A stretch of DNA of 7,206 nucleotides from Dehalococcoidia bacterium UBA3254 (GTDB taxonomy: Bacteria; Chloroflexota; Dehalococcoidia; Dehalococcoidales; UBA3254). A program made the position numbers and the translations under genes. A model generated the notes under the pieces. The model saw only the letters and a program-made list of their open reading frames with translations, was not told the origin of the DNA and ran no database searches. Position 1 is the stretch's first letter, and each line of letters starts with the position of its first letter. The stretch lies in assembly GCA_002362735.1 (NCBI GenBank), contig DEUU01000339.1:3810-11015 (forward strand), read 5' to 3'. Shown here in pieces: positions 1 through 3,958 of this stretch.

Positions 1-34
1 CGGAGCGCGGGTTCAAATCCCGCCCTCTCCGCCA
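1..34 (+). tRNA. tRNA, 3' end only, probably tRNA-Ser
   Basis: The window opens inside a tRNA gene. The T arm is visible as GCGGG (7-11), loop TTCAAAT (12-18) and CCCGC (19-23). It is followed by the 3' acceptor strand CCTCTCC (24-30), discriminator G (31) and an encoded CCA (32-34). The acceptor strand, discriminator and CCA are identical to those of the complete tRNA-Ser at 1117-1206, and the bases before the T stem (1-6) would fit the end of a long variable arm. Serine is therefore likely. The anticodon lies outside the window, so the isoacceptor cannot be read. Confidence 0.85.
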
Positions 35-438
35 GCAATTTTGCTGCACGTATTACATTTCCCTTCCCCAGATAAAACCCTGAAGTTAATGGTCAATCTC
101 TATCACTATTAGGGCAAAAATCAAAAGAGACAAATTCAACCGGCTAAACACCTTTTAATAGCGAAATATTCCTATCGTTTCGAGTACTCTTGGCCTATTG
201 TAACTGCCTTTAATCAAGGTTATTCTGAGATCAGAATAACTCTCCAGAAGAAGGTGCTGGAGAAATACAGATTCTTCTTTTGGTGTTGTATCTTCGATCG
301 ATTCACGGATTGGAATAGAATTATGTTCTAGAACAATTTATCTTCCCATACGCTTAAAGATATGGTAAATTACGGATTCTAAATACTTCTTCTAATAAAG
401 TGGTATCGGCCATAGAGAATGAAGGAGGACAGTGTGAA
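35..438. other. AT-rich intergenic region with inverted repeats
   Basis: No credible gene is seen in these 404 bases. The region holds a tight 10-bp inverted repeat at 219-240, a hairpin at 241-263 (arms TCTCCAG and CTGGAGA, 9-nt loop) and a 12-bp perfect palindrome TGTTCTAGAACA at 324-335. A TAGAAT hexamer at 316-321 could be a -10 box for the small gene at 439, but it has no convincing -35 partner. No clear T-rich terminator directly follows the partial tRNA. Confidence 0.5.
219..240. repeat. 10-bp perfect inverted repeat, possible operator
   Basis: The arms GTTATTCTGA (219-228) and TCAGAATAAC (231-240) are exact reverse complements separated by only two bases. A two-base gap is too short for a comfortable RNA loop and there is no T-tract, so a dimeric protein-binding site in DNA fits better than a terminator. 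It lies about 200 bp upstream of the small membrane peptide gene. The binding protein is unknown. Confidence 0.4.
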
Positions 439-621
439 ATGTTGAATAAGATTTGTTTCTCCGTAGTTATCCTGGGCTTTATTGCCGTTATTGTTGAAGG
501 TTTAATATTGGATAAAAATCTAAACACATTGATTACCATATCCATTACCGGCGCCGTATTCACTCTGGCTATTATCGTTTTTGAGGCAGCACATCGTTTA
601 GGAAGACAGCTAAAATCCTGA
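439..621 (+). CDS. small two-helix membrane peptide, unknown function
   Basis: This encodes 60 residues starting MLNKICFSVV. The ATG at 439 was chosen because AAGGAGG (422-428) stands 10 nt upstream; an in-frame ATG at 400 has no such site. The protein is almost entirely two hydrophobic helices, roughly residues 4-20 (ICFSVVILGFIAVIVEG) and 27-46 (LITISITGAVFTLAIIVFEA). A short polar turn with DKN joins them, and a basic tail (HRLGRQLKS) suggests a cytoplasmic C-terminus. No family is recognised. It stands alone between two tRNA genes and is followed at 741-780 by a terminator-like hairpin, which supports a short monocistronic transcript. It could be a small inner-membrane regulator, a toxin-like peptide or a holin-like protein; nothing in the sequence decides between these. 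Confidence 0.55.
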   Translation: MLNKICFSVVILGFIAVIVEGLILDKNLNTLITISITGAVFTLAIIVFEAAHRLGRQLKS

Positions 622-740
622 TTCAAACTATCAGAATTCACATTTTAATACCATTACTCTCCTGATACCAAACGCTAATCCAGGTGAACATGCCATTTGA
701 TTAAAATCCCTTTCAAAAGCTGTTGGTTATTATAGAGATT

Positions 741-780
741 GAGTTATTGCTGGGGAAAAAGATGTAATAACTCTCTTTTT
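741..780 (+). terminator. intrinsic terminator-like hairpin after the small membrane gene
   Basis: GAGTTATTGC (741-750) pairs with GTAATAACTC (764-773), with one G-T pair and a 13-nt loop, and is followed by TCTCTTTTT-type sequence ending at 780. It is on the correct strand and about 120 nt behind the 439-621 gene. The stem is AT-rich, so strength is uncertain. Confidence 0.5.
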
Positions 781-979
781 AATAGCTATCCCTTCATTTG
801 AGTTCAGCCACATCATAAAATTTTACAAGTTACTGAATCCGCCAGAATATTGACCTACGCCTTCAGAATTACGCTCACTTAGCATACGCCTGAAAAAAAC
901 TTTCAGAATTCACTAATTGATAATTATGCTGATAATTAGGGAACTGCACTGAACCACAATTCGGGGCGATTTAAAGCTA

Positions 980-1009
980 TTTACATTTGACTGCGTAAAT
1001 GTGTATTAT
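980..1009 (+). promoter_or_regulatory. sigma-70-type promoter upstream of tRNA-Ser
   Basis: TTTACA (980-985) and TATTAT (1004-1009) are separated by 18 bp, and each matches its consensus hexamer in five of six positions. Transcription would start near 1016, about 100 nt before the tRNA. This is the only clear promoter seen for the tRNA, although a hairpin terminator lies between them. Confidence 0.45.
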
Positions 1010-1015
1010 ATTAAA

Positions 1016-1110
1016 GGTCAGGCTAAATCGAAAAGTGTTTCCGAGTTTAGCAAAAGTAAAGCAAATTAAAATGGTATAGCTCTTGCTTTCCACAACAAGA
1101 GCTATTTTTG
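1016..1110 (+). ncRNA. possible structured leader or small RNA before tRNA-Ser
   Basis: The stretch between the predicted start near 1016 and the T-tract at 1105-1109 can fold into two hairpins. The first is GCTAAATCG (1022-1030) with CGAGTTTAGC (1042-1051), nine pairs with one bulged G. The second is the perfect 10-bp terminator stem at 1076-1105. No open reading frame with a ribosome-binding site is present. It may be a short independent transcript of about 95 nt or a processed 5' leader of the tRNA. The family is not recognised and confidence is low. Confidence 0.3.
1076..1109 (+). terminator. intrinsic terminator immediately upstream of tRNA-Ser
   Basis: ATAGCTCTTG (1076-1085) and CAAGAGCTAT (1096-1105) form a perfect 10-bp stem with a 10-nt loop (1086-1095), followed by a run of five T (1105-1109). 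It ends only 7 bp before the tRNA-Ser gene, so it either separates the tRNA from upstream transcription or sits inside its leader. Confidence 0.65.
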
Positions 1111-1116
1111 AGACTA

Positions 1117-1206
<90 letters not shown>

Positions 1207-1611
1207 TTTAGCTTCAAATATAGATAACAACTTCGAAATTCTACCATCAAGACGTCAAACATTTTTAAAATCTGCGTCATATTTTAGCAATTTGAACTAT
1301 GCTAAACCTATAATCTTTAATTTCCAATCAATCTATGGCAACACGCATGACTTGGATATATTCTTTTTAAACTCATTCGTTGCTGTAAAAGTGGGAGTTT
1401 TTTCATTTTAAGGTTGATTAAGGCATGCTGGCAAAATCACGGATACACATACTATTATTGCTAGAACCAGTAATTTGCTTTTATTCATATTACATAACCG
1501 AAATCTGACTTTTGCCATATTCTATCACAAAATGAGCATAATTCTTAATCTATTAATAAAACAGCTGGTGAGCTGAAAGACATTCATTGCTATAACTTCT
1601 GGATGCCTTAA

Positions 1612-1650
1612 ATTCTGGGTGGGACATATCCCACCCAGAATATTTTTATT
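1612..1650 (+). terminator. strong intrinsic terminator
   Basis: ATTCTGGGTGGGA (1612-1624) and TCCCACCCAGAAT (1629-1641) make a perfect 13-bp stem around a 4-nt CATA loop, followed by a T-rich run (ATTTTTATTT). It lies between tRNA-Ser and the operon promoter, so it should insulate the operon from upstream transcription. No protein gene precedes it closely; the nearest upstream gene is the tRNA, 400 bp away. Confidence 0.8.
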
Positions 1651-1670
1651 TATGTTTTTAAATAATCCGG

Positions 1671-1699
1671 TTGACTTATGCGATAACAGTATATAAAAT
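1671..1699 (+). promoter_or_regulatory. sigma-70-type promoter of the signalling operon
   Basis: TTGACT (1671-1676) and TAAAAT (1694-1699) are separated by 17 bp; TATAAA at 1692-1697 is an alternative -10 at 15 bp. Transcription would start near 1706, about 40 nt before the first candidate start codon of the response regulator gene. It is the only good promoter seen ahead of the 1745-7196 gene run. Confidence 0.6.
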
Positions 1700-1744
1700 A
1701 TTATAAAATTATATTATATTTATTAATATTTTCTATTTTTTAAT

Positions 1745-2302
1745 ATGGAGAGCATCTTGGAAGAGCTAATGAACATCAAGGAAGCCGCTGTTTATTTGAG
1801 GCTAAATTCCATGACGGTCTATAAGCTGGCCCAGAAAAGAGCTATTCCCGCTTTTAAAGTTGGTGGCAACTGGCGATTCAAAAAAGACATACTGGATGAT
1901 TGGCTGGTCAGACAGTCATCGCTCGGAACCAGCAATGGAACGGTATTGATTGTGGATGACGACCCGATGATCCGGGAAATACTGAGAGAGGTTATCGAAT
2001 CCCATGGTTATATTGTTGCAGAAGCCGAAAGTGGAGAATCCGCTCTCGATGCAGTGAAGATTCAGCACTTCGATCTGATTTTCCTGGACTTGATGCTACG
2101 CGGATTAAACGGGGCCGAAATACTGGGACCTCTTAAAGAGCAAGATAAAGATACAGTTGTAGTGATTGTGACCGGTTATGCCGATGATCCTATTGCTCTC
2201 AAAGCCATGTCTCTCGGACCGATTTTACTGATTCGCAAGCCTTTTCGTGAGAGAGATATAATTGAAGTCCTCAATATGGTGATGAAAAAGAAAGGTCTTT
2301 AA
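1745..2302 (+). CDS. response regulator with N-terminal excisionase-type HTH and C-terminal receiver
   Basis: This is a 185-residue protein with its output domain first. Residues about 9-56 (MNIKEAAVYLRL, then FKVGGNWRFKKD and a DDWL end) form an excisionase/MerR-like HTH that should bind DNA. Residues about 65-185 form a receiver with acidic triad D71-D73, phosphoacceptor D115 in LIFLDLML, T143 (IVTGY) and K165 (IRKPF), so all phosphorylation residues are present. The usual Pro after the D-L-M-L motif is Arg119. The ATG at 1745 has no Shine-Dalgarno; an ATG at 1769 sits behind GGAAGAG (1759-1765), begins the HTH directly and may be the real start (177 residues). The gene opens the operon, 25 nt before a second receiver. 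It is likely the transcriptional output of the kinase encoded downstream; targets are unknown. Confidence 0.9.
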   Translation: MESILEELMNIKEAAVYLRLNSMTVYKLAQKRAIPAFKVGGNWRFKKDILDDWLVRQSSLGTSNGTVLIVDDDPMIREILREVIESHGYIVAEAESGESALDAVKIQHFDLIFLDLMLRGLNGAEILGPLKEQDKDTVVVIVTGYADDPIALKAMSLGPILLIRKPFRERDIIEVLNMVMKKKGL

Positions 2303-2327
2303 CCGGTGGATAGGAGCGAAACGAAAG

Positions 2328-2690
2328 ATGCCCCAAGTTCTGGTAGTAGATGACGACAAATATATCTCCGAAATAATCAGGTGCACTCTGGAACCGGAAA
2401 ATTTTGCCATTACTCTAGCTAATAGCGGGGAAACTGCATTGAATTATCTAAGCCGGTCTAAGCCGGATTTGGTACTGCTGGATCTCAAATTGCCGGACAT
2501 GGACGGGACCAAACTGCTGGAGACAATTCGAAAAACCTCAAATATTCCGATCATTATGGTCACGGGAGTAATTGATGCAGAGACCATAACCCTCAGTCTG
2601 AACCTGGGAGCGGATGATTACATCCGCAAACCTTTTCTACCTAATGAGCTGATAGCAAGGGTGAAAGCCAAACTCAGACGCCTGAAATGA
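2328..2690 (+). CDS. single-domain response regulator (receiver only)
   Basis: These 120 residues are one receiver domain and nothing else. Key residues are the acidic cluster D8-D10, phosphoacceptor D52 in LVLLDLKLPDMDG, T79 (IMVTG) and K101 (YIRKPF). The sequence is of the OmpR-receiver type, ending in ELIARVKAKLRR where an OmpR protein would continue into its winged helix; here a stop follows. AGGAG (2312-2316) lies 11 nt before the ATG. Such stand-alone receivers act in phosphorelays, as phosphate sinks, or by protein contact. With a single kinase gene in the operon, this protein and the HTH regulator probably share it as phosphodonor (inference). Confidence 0.9.
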   Translation: MPQVLVVDDDKYISEIIRCTLEPENFAITLANSGETALNYLSRSKPDLVLLDLKLPDMDGTKLLETIRKTSNIPIIMVTGVIDAETITLSLNLGADDYIRKPFLPNELIARVKAKLRRLK

Positions 2691-2708
2691 CAAAAATTGA
2701 ATATGAAG

Positions 2709-2728
2709 CGCCAGATCAATATCTGGCG
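2709..2728 (+). promoter_or_regulatory. 8-bp hairpin in the leader of the peptide gene
   Basis: CGCCAGAT (2709-2716) and ATCTGGCG (2721-2728) form a perfect stem with a CAAT loop, in the largest gap of the operon and just before the strong ribosome-binding site AGGAGG (2743-2748). No T-tract follows, so it is not an intrinsic terminator. It may mark an mRNA processing or stabilising site that sets peptide expression apart from the regulators. Confidence 0.4.
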
Positions 2729-2756
2729 GCAAAATTTGAAAGAGGAGGTTTTTCCC

Positions 2757-2975
2757 ATGAAATCACAATCGATGCAAGACCTGGTGAAAAAAATTTTCAG
2801 TGACGAGAAGACCAAGGCACAATTTGTTTCCGATCCGGAGAGCGTTCTTTCTGAGTACAATCTAACAGAGCCGGAGAAGAAGGCCATGATGGGGACATAT
2901 TTCAAATTGGGGCTGGTGACGGGTGATTCCAGACAGCTTGAAGCTGAAGTCGGACCAATGGGGTTATGGGTGTAG
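2757..2975 (+). CDS. ComX-like pheromone precursor peptide, Trp at the penultimate position
   Basis: This is a 72-residue precursor. The start at 2757 is set by AGGAGG (2743-2748), 8 nt upstream; an in-frame TTG at 2697 has none. The N-terminal part (MQDLVKKIFSDEKTKAQF, then VSDPESVLSEYNLTEPEKKA) is a polar, helical leader. The tail after about residue 58 ends EVGPMGLWV, with W71 second from the end. ComX precursors have this plan: 50-75 residues, a start resembling MQDL, a helical leader and a Trp near the C-terminus that becomes prenylated. The next gene is a polyprenyl-synthase homologue and the one after that a polytopic kinase, which is the ComX-ComQ-ComP order of partners. Alternatively it is another kind of RiPP precursor, since the DPE...L..Y.LT..E pattern also occurs in such leaders. 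There is no secretion signal and no Gly-Gly cleavage site. Confidence 0.7.
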   Translation: MKSQSMQDLVKKIFSDEKTKAQFVSDPESVLSEYNLTEPEKKAMMGTYFKLGLVTGDSRQLEAEVGPMGLWV

Positions 2976-2990
2976 AACCAATTTAATTAC

Positions 2991-3944
2991 ATGTGGCAAA
3001 AGAGACAGGCAGAGCTTCTGGAAGAGGAGATAGAGGCGGTTCTATCTCCTCTGTTTAACTATGCCGAATTATACTCTATCGTTAGAGAAGTTCTAACAAA
3101 ACCCGGTAGAGGTCTGGCAGAACGGGAAGAACTTACCAAGCCGTGGTCTTTGTTTCCCATGGTTGTCTGTGAAGCAATTTGCGGAGAGTTTGAGAAGGCC
3201 CTCCCGTTAGCAGCATCGCGGCAGATCTTTTCCGCAGCAGCGGATGTTTTTGATGACATCGAAGATGCCGACTCGACCATATCTGTAGCAGCCAAATACG
3301 GCCCCGCGATAGCTACAAATACTGCGACCACTCTGCTCTTCTTGGCAGAAAAAGCTCTTTCCAGACTGGCATTAAGGAATGTAAAAGAGGAATTAATTAT
3401 CCGCATAACAGACGCCGTCAACTCATTTTATATTACCGCCTGTACCGGACAGCATCTGGACCTCTCTCCGGGACCGGAAACTGTATCGTCTGAAGAATTC
3501 TATCTCAAAATGACCGATATGAAATCAGCCTCACAGGTCGAATGCGCCTGTTATGCGGGAGCATTACTGGCCGGGGCAAACCCGAGTTTAATTGCCAAAT
3601 TGGCAACTTTCGGTCATAATCTGGGCATGGCTGACCAAATTGCGAATGATCTCCATGGCATTACCAGGGGAGTAGATATTGAAAAACGTAAACTAACTCT
3701 ACCGGTAATCTATGCTATGAATCAAACCGAGGGACAAAATCTTGATGATTTGGACCGGTTCTTTATTCGTAAATCGGATTCAAAATTAAGTCCAGCCCGA
3801 ATCAAAGAAATGTTATTCATTACTGGAGCGATTCATTACACAATGGTACGCATGGAGTATTTTAAACAGCTTGCCCTGGAAAATCTGAATGAAGCTACAA
3901 TGTCAGGAGCCAGCACTGGCAAACTTAAAATATATCTGGAATAG
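2991..3944 (+). CDS. ComQ-like polyprenyl synthase-fold protein, putative peptide prenyltransferase
   Basis: This 317-residue protein has the all-helical isoprenoid-synthase fold. The first Asp-rich motif is DDIED (88-92), inside SAAADVFDDIEDAD. GQHLDL lies at 153-158. The second metal-binding region is degenerate, QIANDLHG (216-223), where chain-elongating synthases usually have Q..DD..D. It is followed by KRKLTLPVIYAM (232-243), the usual K-TLP segment. ComQ proteins share this fold, a length near 300 and an altered second motif, and attach a geranyl or farnesyl group to the Trp of ComX. Position directly after a Trp-ending peptide supports that role over housekeeping isoprenoid synthesis. 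The start lies 15 nt after the peptide stop, has no clear Shine-Dalgarno, and is in the same frame as the peptide, so coupled translation is likely. The lipid donor cannot be predicted. Confidence 0.8.
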   Translation: MWQKRQAELLEEEIEAVLSPLFNYAELYSIVREVLTKPGRGLAEREELTKPWSLFPMVVCEAICGEFEKALPLAASRQIFSAAADVFDDIEDADSTISVAAKYGPAIATNTATTLLFLAEKALSRLALRNVKEELIIRITDAVNSFYITACTGQHLDLSPGPETVSSEEFYLKMTDMKSASQVECACYAGALLAGANPSLIAKLATFGHNLGMADQIANDLHGITRGVDIEKRKLTLPVIYAMNQTEGQNLDDLDRFFIRKSDSKLSPARIKEMLFITGAIHYTMVRMEYFKQLALENLNEATMSGASTGKLKIYLE

Positions 3945-3958
3945 ACCGAGGGTAACTC

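Larger units (their letters stand above)
622..1116. other. AT-rich spacer upstream of tRNA-Ser
   Basis: No protein-coding gene is supported in these 495 bases. From left to right the spacer holds a terminator-like hairpin (741-780), repeated copies of a TCAGAATT-based motif (631-641, 863-872, 903-913), a sigma-70-like promoter (980-1009), a bulged hairpin (1022-1051) and an intrinsic-terminator hairpin (1076-1109) that stops 7 bp before the tRNA. Confidence 0.6.
1207..1744. other. non-coding spacer between tRNA-Ser and the signalling operon
   Basis: No gene is supported in these 538 bases. A weak stem, AAACTC (1369-1374) with GAGTTT (1395-1400) followed by more T, could end the tRNA transcript but has a 20-nt loop. 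The clear elements are the strong terminator at 1612-1650 and the promoter at 1671-1699. The last 60 bases before 1745 are extremely AT-rich, which would suit a regulated, easily melted upstream region. Confidence 0.6.

Noticed and set aside
354..641. Minus-strand reading frame of 95 codons
   Set aside because: It is antisense to the small membrane gene, lacks a ribosome-binding site and has no recognisable pattern.
2697..2725. Internal promoter before the peptide gene (TTGAAT at 2697 with a -10 near 2718-2725)
   Set aside because: No acceptable -10 hexamer occurs at 16-18 bp; the hairpin explains the conspicuous sequence.
2618..3421. Two minus-strand frames (2618-2905 and 3059-3421)
   Set aside because: Both lie antisense to the peptide and synthase genes, which have far better support.
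2991..3944. Housekeeping geranylgeranyl or farnesyl diphosphate synthase
   Set aside because: Not excluded, but the degenerate second Asp-rich motif and the tight link to a Trp-ending peptide and a polytopic kinase fit a ComQ-like role better.
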